Source of the DNA: Bacteroidota bacterium
GTDB taxonomy: Bacteria > Bacteroidota > Bacteroidia > Chitinophagales > Chitinophagaceae
Reading direction: 5' to 3'
Assembly (NCBI GenBank): GCA_947460595.1
Contig: CANHGS010000005.1
Span: 1-64,000, forward strand
Length of the DNA stretch: 64,000 nucleotides
Within the stretch, counting starts at the first letter, position 1. Every line of letters begins with the position of its first letter. Below are positions 51,301 to 64,000 of the stretch, piece after piece. The position numbers and the translations under genes are program-made. The notes beneath the pieces are model-generated. The model was not told the DNA's origin and ran no database searches. It saw only the letters and a list, made by a program, of their open reading frames with translations.

Positions 51301-54300
51301 GGCATTAATAGAAATAACACCTATTTTAACTAAATATTTTGCACCTAAAGGACCATACGATCATATGTTACAAATGGGTGAATATGAATTTAAGGTAAAA
51401 TATGTAAAGTCAGTTTATCAGAAGAATCTGGAGTTTTTTCAAATGTCAGCATTTACTAACACTTCGTCTACAAAGCCGCAAGAAAAAACGGATTCTTACA
51501 ATGCCCAGCAAGCTGCTATTGAACGATATCGAAAATTAAAAGATCAACTTAAACAAAACAATCAACCAAAGTGAAACAAATAGTTACATACACAGCTTAT
51601 TTAGTGTGGTTATTTTGTCTTCAACCATGTCAGGTATCTGCCCAAGGTGTAACCTTGCCAAAGGAAAAGCCAATGTTTTTGCAGAAAGATTCAAAAGAAA
51701 TAATTGTTGAAAATTTTAATTCCCAAAAAGAGTCTATCCTTAAAGCGTATTTTCCTGATTTCTCATCTGAATCAGAAAAATTTACTGTAAATACCACTAT
51801 TAGAGATAGTTTGAATGGTTTACTCAAAGACAAAGCAGGGCTGAAAATTGGCTTAGATAGTTTATCTATCTTAAAGCATCTTGACCTAAATGAGAAAGAG
51901 GAGCTTTACCTTGCTAATATTATCTTTTCTATAAACAGACTTGGGGCTTCAAAAAGTTTGAATTATGTAATTAAAAAAGGAGATACTATCCGATTCAGTT
52001 ATGTTATTCAAAAGGGAGCTGGATGGGATGAATTAGAAGTGTTAGAAGCTAAAGAAGTTAGATACAGTTTTTCAAAGTCACCCAAGAATATTGAGCAGAA
52101 GGGTGAGTTTGTTGCTGCTGCGGATGGAATTATCATATTTAACCTTACTAACAGAGCACTTACAAGGTCTAAAGGAAAATTAGTGGTTTCCAGAAAGGAA
52201 ATGCAGCCTAAATTGAGTTTTATATATAGCAAGGATACTATCCACAATGTAATTAAAGAGATAAAAAAATTACAAGATACAATTGCAGAAGTATTGGCAA
52301 AGAAGAACTTTAGTATTTCTTCAAAAATGGATATTACTCAAGCAAACAAGGTAAAGCTTACTATTCCAGTACCCCCAGACAAAATGCCAATCGCAATTGC
52401 ATACTGGTTTGGAATCAATGAACAAAATAGACTAAAATGGAAGGAATTGAATGACGCGGAAAAAGGCCATTCCATTTTAGAAAAATTTATAGAAAAAGAA
52501 ATATTCCGAAATGGCACTTTTTATCTGCCTGAAGAAAGTGCTTCTGATCTTATTCTTACTTTGAAAGATTCAAAAGGTTCTAGCTTGAGAGATCCCAATG
52601 GAACATCTAAAAAAACCACTTATGCAATGCCAACCTTAAATCATAAATGGAATTATGCTTGCTTTAGTATTCAAAAAAATAGTTCCTTGCCCAATGAATT
52701 CATATTAGAGGTGCAAAATAACTCTTCCTTATATGCTAGTGTAGCAGACTTTGAGTTGATTGGCCTTTTTTTAAACGATTATCAGGCAGAAGTTGAAACA
52801 GTTATTACCTCTTATAAAGAATATTTAACCATAAAGGCTATATGATGCAGTTTCAAAAAATTCTTTTTATCAGTTTGTTTTTGATCATATTGATGGGGTG
52901 TAAAGAATACTCCAGATTAAAAACAGGTACCCGAAGAGTTACCTCTGAACTTTCCATGCTCAAGAAATCAGGAAAATTTTTACAGGGCATGGGAGCAAAA
53001 AGTAAAGATGCTGATACGTCTAGTATAATGGAAGCGCCCATCAGACAAAAAAGTATTTTAAATAAATACGACTATCTATATGATTGGTTGAACGGGAAAA
53101 ATTCAACTTTACAAGCCAATAATTTCCAATGGGATTCAGTAAGAAAATCGTACATCATTATTGATTCTTCTTCCAGAAAACTTAATCCAAATGTAGAGGT
53201 ATTTGGATGGCATCCTTATTTTATGGGAGAGCTATGGAAAACATATCCATATGAATTACTTTCAACAATCTCCTTTTTTTCATATGCAGTTGATCCTGAA
53301 ACGGGTTCATTTAATAACCCGGAACAAATGACACAGTGGAGAGAGATTGGAATGGTTGATTCCGCACATGCCCATAAAAAAAGAGCATTGCTTACTGTTT
53401 CGTGCCATGGGACTAAACAAGCCAATCGTTTTCTTGACAATAAACTTGCTTGGACAACCTTAGCAGATTCTGTAAGTAGTCTATTATTAGCAAAAAAAGC
53501 AGATGGCGTAGAACTGGATTTTAGAGATTTTACAGAAGATAAGCGTCAGGCCTTTATAGATTTTGTTCAGGATTTTAGAGGAAGAATGGAAAAGCAACTG
53601 GTAGATAACCCCTTCTATTTAGCCATAAGTTTGCCTGCGGATAATCAAAATCGTTTATTTGATGTTACTGATATTCAAGTTCATGCTGACGCCTTAGTGA
53701 TCAGAGGCTATGATCTACATGAGTTAAACCAAGAACAAGGATACGCTGCGGTAGCTCCTTTGCGCGTTGAAAAAAATGATGGTTTTAGTCTTGAATCTAT
53801 TGTTACCGATTATCTAAACGCTGGAATTGACACGTCAAAAACAATTCTTGCTCTACCATTATATGGGACGCAATGGAAAGGTGCAACCAATGGTAAAGAC
53901 TATTATGAAACAAATTTTGATAAAAAAATCACTTATAGAGAAATTAAAGAACTCTACAATCCTTTAGATACAACCTATGAATTGTCTGCTACTTTGGATC
54001 CTGTAATGATGACCAATTATTATATTCTAGAATTCCCGGATAATACCAGTATGGAATGCTGGTTTGATGATGATTATACCCTTGGAAAAAAAATGAATTT
54101 TGCACTTTCGCGAAAATTTAAAGGGGTAGGCTTGTGGGCATTAGGATATGATAATGGCCACAAAGAAATCTGGGATTTGGTTCAGAAGAAATTTACCACC
54201 GACACATTAGTAGTTACAGATCCTATTTTAGAAATTGAAGGCTATCCAATTAAAGTGGCTTCTTTTATAGATAAACATTACAATTTGTTTTTAACAGCTG

Positions 54301-57300
54301 CTATTTTATTAGCATTATCTTTTGTTATTGCACTTTTAATTGCATTTTCAGATTGGCGTGTTCGGGATGCCATTTTTAATAATCAATTCAATCATTTTAT
54401 TTTCATTCTGCTTTCAACTCTTATAATAATGCCTATATTGACGCTAGTAGGAATTATTGGAAATGGTAAGTGGCAGTTGGTTTTATCATTCCTAACAGGC
54501 ATTTTTGTAGGCTTTGTTATTCTGCAATTAAAAACAGTATTAAGTTTTAAACGTCCTTAATATGGGTAAAAAAATATCAGTTGAATTAGGCTTCTTTATC
54601 ATTAAGCTGGCAATAGCCTTTTCATTACTTCCTCTTATATTAACCTGGTTTGATTTTAGATCATCTAAAAGCCAGATTAACAAAGTTGAACAATTATTCT
54701 TAATAGAATTCATTATTATAGCCTTGTTTGTTTCACTGATTGTCTTATATGTATTACGATTCCTCTTATCTATTTTGCTAACTAAACTAGGCGTTGGAGG
54801 GAAGCCTCAAAAAGCACCTTAAGCAATTAATCTAGATACTATAATTGAACTAGAATGTTCAGGAAATACCGCTGTCATCCATTGATTTCCTTGTTGATTT
54901 TTCTGAATATCCAGTCCTTCCATAGCGGCACGCAGATATGGGTGTATGAGCATCATCAATAAATTTTCGGGCAATTGCTGTAAAATTTGATCGAGCGTTG
55001 AAAGCCTACCTTTCATTTCTTCAATAGTTGCTTTGTTGAAGCCGGTACGCTCTATATAATCAGAGAAATGAATAGATTTATGTTGAAAAATATAATCGTG
55101 AGCCAAATGCTTCATGTAGGGTTCAGTGGAGAATCCAAAAGCTGGAATTCTTTCTTTTAAAGTATTGCTATCGCCGATTCCTATCCAATCTCTAAGTGCA
55201 ATATATCGGGTGAATTCACTAAGTTGCATAGCATTCTTTCCAAGTATGGAAAGAAGTCTTGCTTCATGCGATAAAAAAGTTTGAGGAAAATCTTCTTCTA
55301 GTTTATGTATTGCGGTTGTTGGATTTTTTTCTCTTAATGATGGAAGCGCCCAAATTTTTTCTTCATCTGTCAACATCAACTCTAATAGCTCAAAAGCAAT
55401 CATTTCCTGACTACGGTCTCCGCTCATGATCATTGGAATAATCTGATCAAACACATCTCTATCATGGGCCGCTCTTAGGGTATATAGAATATCAAATAAG
55501 CACTGGATCCGTTCCGCATCAAGTAACTTTTTTAATGCAGGTGATGCATTTTTTAGATCATGTATACACGCCATTGTATAAGTGAAGTCACTTATTGAAC
55601 GCTGAAGCAACTGTATATAAATTTGATAGTGTTTAGTTTTGTCAATTTTAATTTTTGTTTCGGCTAATATAGAAGAGTACAAATATTTGTCTGTATTCAG
55701 AAGTGTTCTTAACGCACTCCCCATTTTTTGTTCTGGTAATTCATTAAAATATTTCAGATAAACATAAACCACTAACATGTCAATTTGAAAGTCTGTTTTT
55801 CTTTGGTCTTTAAATTTTTCCACTGTCTTGAACAATAGTCTTTCTATCTCGTTAAAAGAAGCATGTTTTTGATTATGATTAAATAACGCTAATAATTTTT
55901 GATCTGCAATGTTATTAGAGGTGTTATTAAGATTCAATGGCAAAAGAGCCAATGTTTCTTTCTCACTATTCTTTTTTATCCTGATGATTAGTTCACCTAA
56001 TTCCAATTTATATTCTTTAATAAGTTTCTTGGAAACTAAAAACCATAACAACAGGATAACTGAAATCAATCCAAATACCAAGAAAATTCGAACATTGAAT
56101 GTGTTTAACTGTGTAATGCCTAGTATTAGCATACCAGCCGTAATCTGTCCAAATGTTTTTCCATAACCATCTGCATAGTTTTGACTCGCCGATCTCAGTT
56201 CAATAGGATAGGCCTGATAAAGTATGTTGATGGTTGGCGCATATATAGATCTGAAAATTGAACGTTCTAATACTTTATTTAGTGTTGAGAAAATCACGAT
56301 AGAACTAGAGAAGCCTGTAGTTACTGAAATTAATCCGCCTATTACAATTAAACTTAGTGCAGAGATAATACTGATTAAACCTACAAATAATCCAAGTTCT
56401 TTTATGATAATTCGGGAAACAACGGCTTTAAGAATGAATTCCAAAATACGCATGATCATATACCAGAATGCGAGGAATCCTTTCCTTTCTTTAATATCAG
56501 TTATTTCGTGCTTGGTTGCATCTAGGAGAGAATAATCTACCAGAAGCTGTATAACAATTGCAAAGAAGATGGCTCCTAATATGAATTTGAAGTAATCATT
56601 TTTCCAGACAGCACCTAAACTTATCTTCTGAGCTGTGCTTGGATTATTAATTGTTTTTTTGGGGACTATTTTATTCAACCTTATCCGAATAACAACAAAA
56701 AGAATCAGAAAGGCCAACATGGAAAAGCCAGATATGCTCAATAAGATATAGTCATTGAATGTGAACCGATACACCAGAGAATAGGCTACAATGCTTGACA
56801 TAACTTCTCCGGTACTGATCCATCCATTGTACTGCTTATTTTCCCCAAGGTCAAAATAAAGAGCTGGTATTTTCCAAAATACCAGATTTAGGTAGTTGCT
56901 GGCTACCCAAAACCAGGTATAAGCCATAAATACAACTACTTTGGTATAAATATTTGAGATATATAAGAAACAGATGAGCCACACACAAATAGAAAACAGA
57001 ATAGTAAAAACCGTAGCCGCCTTCATAAAACCAAAACGAGCTTCTGTTTTGTTATAGAGAAACGTAATGATATATCCCAAAACCCCAGAAGCTATAAATG
57101 CGTACGAAAGATTCGCAATTCCCACCTGACGAGGAAACAAATCATTTACCAGAATAAAATAAAAAGATATGAATATCCCCATAATGAACGATAAGAGCAT
57201 CATTATGGGGAACAGAAATACTTTGATGTAGGAACGATTCATTTCTAATCTTAATGAATATTATACGTAATCCTTAACCTTATAAATCTACTTCTTTGCG

Positions 57301-60300
57301 ACATGAATGGAACGTTCTGATCGCCGTATGTAGCATCTTTCACTCCCCATGGCATATTGAATGAACCTTCAGCCTGACGAGGACCAGCAGCGTAATACAA
57401 TTTTCTTTGTGGGTCCAGCAAATTCATACCTAATATATTTTCAACGCCCAGGTCTAATCGTAGATAGGGGAAAGCTCTAGCGGCAATACCAATATTTCCA
57501 TTGAATATTAAATAATCTGGTATGGTGCCTGTTGCATCAACGCCTTTATTCTTTGGAACCGTAGTACTATCGCCCACTTTTCTACCACCAACATAATTTC
57601 CTCGTAAATTAAGCGAAATACGAAAAGGGCCTGCTTTTTCAAAATAGGTGGTCATTCCTAAATTGACATGATGAGAGGCAATATCTCCTAAACGGATTTT
57701 TTGTTTACTTGAATCAATTTCAGATTCTGTTTGATAAGGAGCAATGAATGTATGATTGGCATTGATAGTGAAGTTAGGCGCTGGTTTAAATGTAATGCTT
57801 GTCATAACACCCTTGGTCTCATATTTACCAGAGTTCACATTTTGCTTGGTTGAATTAATGGGATTGGTTTTTGAAGCAACTGCATTACTTATCCAGTACC
57901 AGAAACCAATAGTATTCCAGCTGAATAATGCTTTACTAGGGTCCTGATTACTTCTACCATTCAACTCTAGGTTTAAAAAGTCTATATTTTCTGGACTAAG
58001 ATTTGGATTTGGCACCCTACCACCACCTGTTGAAAATTTGGTCCACTGTGAGGCACCTTGAATGCCATGTGAATAAATAAATTTAGCATTGAACAAGTGT
58101 TTATATTGATAAATTAATGCTATCCTTGGTGAAACTTTAACACCAAATCCTCCAGAGTTACGTATGTTGTTCTGATCTCTACGTGTTCCGCCTACAATTG
58201 AAAATTGTTCAGTAAACTTGTAAGACAACCGAGCAAAAATACCAAGGTCAAAAATATCGTAGATATTACTACCCCCTATTTGACCGTCGGCAATACCTCT
58301 TTCTTTTGCCAGTGAAACATTATTTTGTTTGGATTCAAAATCTGCAATAGTGGCTCTTTTGGTATCAAAATCCTGATAGATAAGATAGTCACCTTGTGTT
58401 TGAGTATATCGAATATCCAATCCGCTACTCAGTTCAAATTTTTTATTTTTACTAGTATAGAAATAACGTAATTCATTTCTTGCTTGTAATGCCTTATAAT
58501 AATAATATCTGTTCCTCCATCCATGTTCAATCATAGAAAGACGTTCCAACTGATATCCCTCTGTACCGTAAAAATCTGTTGTTTCTTTTGACAAACCTGG
58601 TTTACCTGGGAGCAACAAATCTGGATTTAAAAGATTGGCAAAATGTAATTTAGTTCCAGGATCGCCAAACGCCATAAAGTTTACACGATTTGTTTCTTTA
58701 CCTAAGCTATGTATACTAAATGTAGTAAGATTGGTAATCTCTGAACGCTCACTTAATTTTTTCTGAACATTAATATACATGGTTGTGTTAGTTGGCGCCC
58801 AATTAGAACCATTATTAGATCCGGCTTCATTGATATCTTGATAAAAATTGAATCCTTCTTTTAATTTCCAGTGTCTTATGCCAAAAGTAAAATCAGACAC
58901 TTTAAGTTTTAATCCCAGATAATAATCTTCACTTGCATTTGAGTAACCTACAGGAGCTCCATTCACCATTCCTGTATAAGCGTCTTTGTCTAATTGTCGG
59001 GCTCTGTTGATTCCTTCCTGTGTTAGGGCAATTTTAGAGATATTACCTAAATTATCCGAAGAAACAGTATAATACGGACTTACTAAAGGCAGCTTCATAT
59101 CACTTACGTATTTATTCAAACCGCCCGTCCAACTGGTATTGGTCATGGTGAATTTATTATAAGTAAATGAATCAATATCGCTTGGTTGATAATCGTAGAA
59201 TTCACCTTGCATTTGATGTTCATCCGATTTATAATAGCGTCCGGTTAATTGCAAACTAAAATTAGAACCTGGTTTACCTTTTACATTCATTGTAACGTCT
59301 GCACTTTTAGTATTATATCCACCTTGTAAAACATTTCCGTAAAGTGAGAATTTTGCTGATTGGTTATTTTCACGTTTTACTTTATTTTTTTTCAAGAGCG
59401 GATCGGAAAGTTCTTCACTTGGGTCTAAAGTGATAATATTAATGGTGCCTACAAAAGATCTTGGACCATACATGGTAGAAGATGGTCCGTATAAAACTTC
59501 AATGGCTTTGATGGCTGTTAAGGGATACTGACGTGATAAATACGCCCAGTTTAACCATAGATCATTTTCTTCCATTCCATCAACCATAAGAAGCGTTCTT
59601 TCTGTATTTTCCTGACGAAATCCTAGTTGAAATATATTCGCATAAGTGACCGAAAATATTTTATTGACATCAAAACCGGGTAGATCCTGAATAGCATCTA
59701 CAATATCTACATAACCTCTTTCAATCATTTCATTTCTGGTAATAAGAATGACTGCAGCCGGAGCAGCGTTAATATCTTCCACTTTTTTGGAAACGGAGCT
59801 TACCCTAACCTCTACCCCTTCCTGTGATACCCTATCAAAAATATCTCTGAATACAATATTTTTAAGATCAGTAGGTTGGGTATAGTTTGGCTTTACAATA
59901 ACAATTGATTTAATGTATTTCTCTGCTACTTCTAAGGAGTCTAAAGCAATATAGGTCAACGCTAGAAGTTCATAGGCTTGTGCTTTGGTGTCTGGAGAAC
60001 GGAACCCATCTTCATTAATGCATTTCCCCAGTGATTCAACCACTTTTCGGAAATCTCCAATTAAGTAATTTGACTTTACTTGTTCAAGATTATTTTCACA
60101 ATCATTGGTTGTTTGTCCTATCACCGAAACAGAAGTTAGTATGGTAAAAAGAAATAATAATAATAAGCGACTCATGGATGATACTCTTTATTAGATGAAT
60201 TAATGGGCGTTACCCCTTTGAATAAATATTTATTGGGATCCAGTGGCCAGAATCTCAGTGTTTCATCTACACTGCAGGTTATTGCTTGTAATGTAGAAGG

Positions 60301-63300
60301 GTCTATAGATAGGCCTGTGATCCATTTTTTATGTTCTCTTAAAGAAATTGGACTTGGCAATAATCCACTTTGAATTCTAGCCAGATCCAGATAAAAAATA
60401 TGTACAAAATAATCAAAGCCGGTACTAACCAGAATTTCTGTATTGTCTTTGAAATGTACGGTTTCTAAACCACTAATTCTGGAGAGATGCAATTTGCTTC
60501 TTTCTGCTTTTGTTTCTCCAGTGATAGGATCAAGAATATAAATATTTCCCATTTCGTCTCCAACGGCCACCCATTTATTTAACATTGTCCCGGAAATAGC
60601 TGTTATAGGTGTTTTGAAACGTTTGATCTCTTTACTTTCTTTTGTTTCCAAAGAGAAGCGGATTAGTTTATTACCAGATACACATAGCCAATAGTTGTTG
60701 AATTTGCGCAGTAAGGTAACCTTTGGAATAGCAAGGGACGTAAGGAACTTTATTGGTTTTCCTTGCTGATAATCGTATACATTCAAATCGGTTGGCGTAC
60801 TTATCCAAACATTTTTTTCTGATGTTGGCATGGTAAATAAATTTATAATCTCTTTACCTTTTAGTTCAACTGGTAGGTATGCAGATTTAGGATTGGTAAG
60901 TTGTAAAAATAAACTAGAAGATGACGCACCCGCAATTGTCTGGTCAGGTAAAAATCCTAATCCATAAAGTTTATTAACAAAAAAGTCTTTATTAACTTCT
61001 GCTTTTGACTTGGTGTTAAAAACTTTTACTTTTTGATCCATACCATAAACCGCCAACCTTTCATTTCTGCTATCTACTACCATGCGCAATGGTTGTAGTT
61101 TTAAATCTTGTTTGTACGCATAAGGTTTATGCCTCATGGCGCCTTCCATAAGGGCTGTTAATATATCCCGATCATATGGATTGCCATCATTTTTGATGAA
61201 CTGTTCATATGCATTGGTTGCTTTTTCCCGTCCAATTTCATATTGAGCATTATCGTAATCTTCATAAACGGCTAACGCATTTGCTCTGGATAATTGTTGG
61301 ATACTAAGCTTCTGTGCTTTATTTGCTGCTCGAATAGCATTCTCTTGTTCTTCTATAGCCTTTAACTCATTTAACTGGGCAAGCTTAGTTTGAGTGATTG
61401 CTTCATCTTTAGCCGCTAACTCTTTTGATTTTGCTTCTTTTTCAGCAGATAAGGAGCGTAAAGCCGCTTGGTGAGCCAATATAGCTTCTTGCTGTTTTAT
61501 AAGAGCGTCATTTTCTGCATTTCTAGCTATTGCTGCATTGAGTTCAGCCTCTTTTGCAGATTGTAATGCCTGAGCTTGTAAAGAAACTGCACGTATTCTG
61601 TTTGATTCCGCTTTTTGATATGCAGTATCTGTTCTCTTTTTTTCTAAATTGGCTCTTGCTGTTTGCGATTCTGCTTCTTTTTTCTGACCCAATGCCCACA
61701 TGGAAAGCATTAAGATTAAAACGCCCACCACAACGGAACCTCCGGCTAATTGATAAGCAAATTTTAAACGACGAGATCTGGCTTTTTCCTGACCATCTAA
61801 ATGTTCCTTGTAGGCCAATTCAGAAGCGGCAATATATCCTTTAACAAGTTCAAGGTCTGGATAATACAGAATAGCCCAGTCTGGTTGCAAACTATTCATT
61901 TGCTGCCATCTATTGGTCTCTTCCAATTGAACGCCAGTTAAAAGTTGTCCGGATCCATCCGCATGTTGATAAGCTAATAATCTGTATTTGTCAAAGAGTT
62001 TTACAGATTCGGATTCTTGTATTATCCATTTTTTTAAATCAGACCACTCTTCAAAATACGCTTTATTTAAAATAGAATACAATCCGTCTTTACATAGAAG
62101 CAAATCAAATCCGCCTCCAGCAGCAAGATTAAGGATTGTAGTTACTTTTTCTTTTTCAACGCCAGATCTTGAAACAATTTGATCAATGGTTAACTGAAGC
62201 ATTTGTGGTTTATTTTGTTGGACCACAATTAATGAACGGAAAATCCATTCAATAGCTTGTATATCTGCTAATGATTCTGCCTGACTTATGAAAGCCTTGC
62301 CATTGAACTCAACAAAGTATTGAAGGGTACCAATTTCTTCATATGCTTCAAGGGAGAATAGTTGTGATAGATTTTTTGTTTGTCTTTGCTGAAGTAATTG
62401 TACAACAAGCCGGATAAAAATTCGGATATGCGTGTAAGATAAACTTTGCTTTTTTACATCCACGGCCATTTTTGTAAGCACCTCTTCTTTTATCGCTATT
62501 TCTTGTTTAGAAAAGGACTCGTTTAAAATGGGCAAATAAAGTTCACTGGGAATAGTAGGATTTAATTGTATGCCTAAATTCAGTTTGTCATTAATGGAGG
62601 ATAATTTCTGTAATACCTGTAAGGCTATTTCAGTGTTTTCACCTACCTGAAATATTACATAAGAAGTCCATTTTTCCGCAGTATTCATTGCTTTTGCCAG
62701 ATGATTAATTTCTACCTCATCCATTTTTTGAATCATTGCTGGAAAATCTCTTACAATATGAATTTTATTTGATGAAGGAAGTTCACTAAGCCATGCTGAT
62801 TCATAGGCTTTAATAATGATAGGGTTACCTTTTTGAACTCCCTGAATGATTGATGATTCAATCTCCCAATCTAAGTCAACGTCACCACTGCCAATTAGAA
62901 AAAGAATATGTTGTTTGTGTAGCTTTTGAATAGCAATAGAGATATTCTCTTTTAGAAAGGAATGCAGTAACGGAATCATTCTGGGTGATTATATATTTAT
63001 TTATTTTTATTTTTCCAGTTCTTGACATCTTTATAAATGTCTTCAATTCTTGTACTCCATCTTAATAATTCTCCTCCTTCATCTACTGTAACGAGCTCTG
63101 TTCTTCCTGCGGATTTGATCAACCCAAGATCCCATATCCATTTTTTGAAACCTTCCAAGCTTAAAACGGTTTCTTCCCAGTTTTTAATATTAGGGTAGGA
63201 AATAGTATAGACCTTGGCAGTATTATCCATACTTGCCGTAATCAATTGCTGTGATTCATTATCTACCAACAGAGACGTGATTTTGGTTTTATGTGGTTTT

Positions 63301-64000
63301 AAAGTTCCTAACATCGAAAGTTTATTATTGGATAATGGACTGCATATAAATAATTGTCCTGCATCCGTTCCCCAGAAACTATATTTTGAAGATACTGCTA
63401 CACTGGAAATTTTTAGTGCTGAGATATTACTGGGTAATGCAATAGGAGTAGCTATTCCAGATTTTAAATCATAAACAAATAATTGTGTGGCAGTTTTTAA
63501 GATTAATCTATTATCAGTCAACTCAAATAGTTGAAGGAGTCCAGATGGCGCTTTCAACGGCTGTTTTTCCCCTGTTTTAGGTGTTATCTTGATCAAGGTC
63601 CCCTTATTTAAGGTTACCAACTGATTATTGAAGACAATAATAGAACTTATGATCCTGTCATCAAGTTCTGTGATCTTAAATTCTCGTTCTGTAGGAACTT
63701 TCCCTGCTTTGTTAAATAGAAACAGTTCACCTTTCAGGTTACTGAAAACAACGCTTGTTTCATCAATAAACTTGATAGAACGTATTCGTCCGTTGTTGAT
63801 CTTCGTTTCAAAAGATTCGGCCTTAGAACCCGGCTTGAAAAACACTATTCGTTGATCATCTCCCGCAGCTACAGCTATTTTAGCATCAAAAACATCAATA
63901 TCTCTTAAACCAGATTCTGTTGTAAAGAGATTCCGATCACTATTGCTAAGAGATGATTGATTCTCTAATATTTTCCAGTCTGCATTTGATAGAACCTTAT

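Overview
The window looks like a Bacteroidota chromosome, probably a Chitinophagaceae-like member of Chitinophagales (inferred; no 16S or marker gene is present). The evidence is a low-GC sequence, a SusC/SusD pair, several TonB-dependent receptors with carboxypeptidase-regulatory-like N-terminal domains, hardly any Shine-Dalgarno sequences, and promoter-like motifs of the TTG...TAnTTTG type. I see no rRNA, intact tRNA, CRISPR array, insertion sequence, integrase or transposase.

Region 1 (1-7.7 kb): the tail of an unidentified gene, then a minus-strand block with a TonB-receptor-like barrel, a flavin amine oxidase and an FMN split-barrel oxidase, then a minus-strand sulfatase and a divergent secreted beta-propeller protein. 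Two copies of a structured intergenic element ending in a terminator bracket this block. Region 2 (7.7-14 kb): a small exported protein followed by a complete tripartite RND efflux operon (adaptor, pump, outer-membrane channel). Region 3 (14-21.7 kb): a polysaccharide-utilisation-like unit (SusC, SusD, IPT/TIG glycan-binding lipoprotein) with a divergent AraC regulator and an SGNH hydrolase. Two near-identical 17-bp direct repeats in the divergent promoter are candidate operators. A six-TM membrane protein of unknown role follows.

Region 4 (23.0-54.8 kb) is the centrepiece: an apparently complete extracellular contractile injection system (eCIS; AFP/PVC/MAC/AlgoCIS-like). In order it has a PAAR-like DUF4280 tip, a DUF4157 cargo candidate, two small PsbP/DcrB-like proteins, a small membrane protein, DUF4255 cap (Afp16-like), an unknown 280-aa protein, one sheath, two tube proteins separated by a strong terminator, DUF5908 (Afp6-like), LysM hub (Afp7-like), VgrG-like spike (Afp8-like), gp25-like (Afp9-like), two large baseplate proteins (Afp11/12-like) around a fibre-like protein, a 2048-aa tape measure (Afp14-like) and an AAA+ ATPase (Afp15-like). 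The genes after the ATPase are tightly or translationally coupled to it and encode an envelope module: a PLD-like/Ig-like protein, a DUF4407 membrane protein, a secreted protein, a GH18-like lipoprotein that lacks the catalytic glutamate and has C-terminal membrane helices, and a two-TM protein.

Region 5 (54.8-64 kb): a convergent minus-strand operon whose last stop codon shares the tetranucleotide TTAA with the last eCIS-strand gene. It encodes a WD40-type protein entering from outside the window, a large membrane-spanning WD40 protein with a STAND-like N-terminus but no visible P-loop, a TPR-TonB receptor, and a transporter-like protein with a large helical C-terminal domain. Whether the envelope module and the minus-strand operon act with the eCIS (assembly, anchoring, release or sensing) is inference from position, but this is the least described part of the window.
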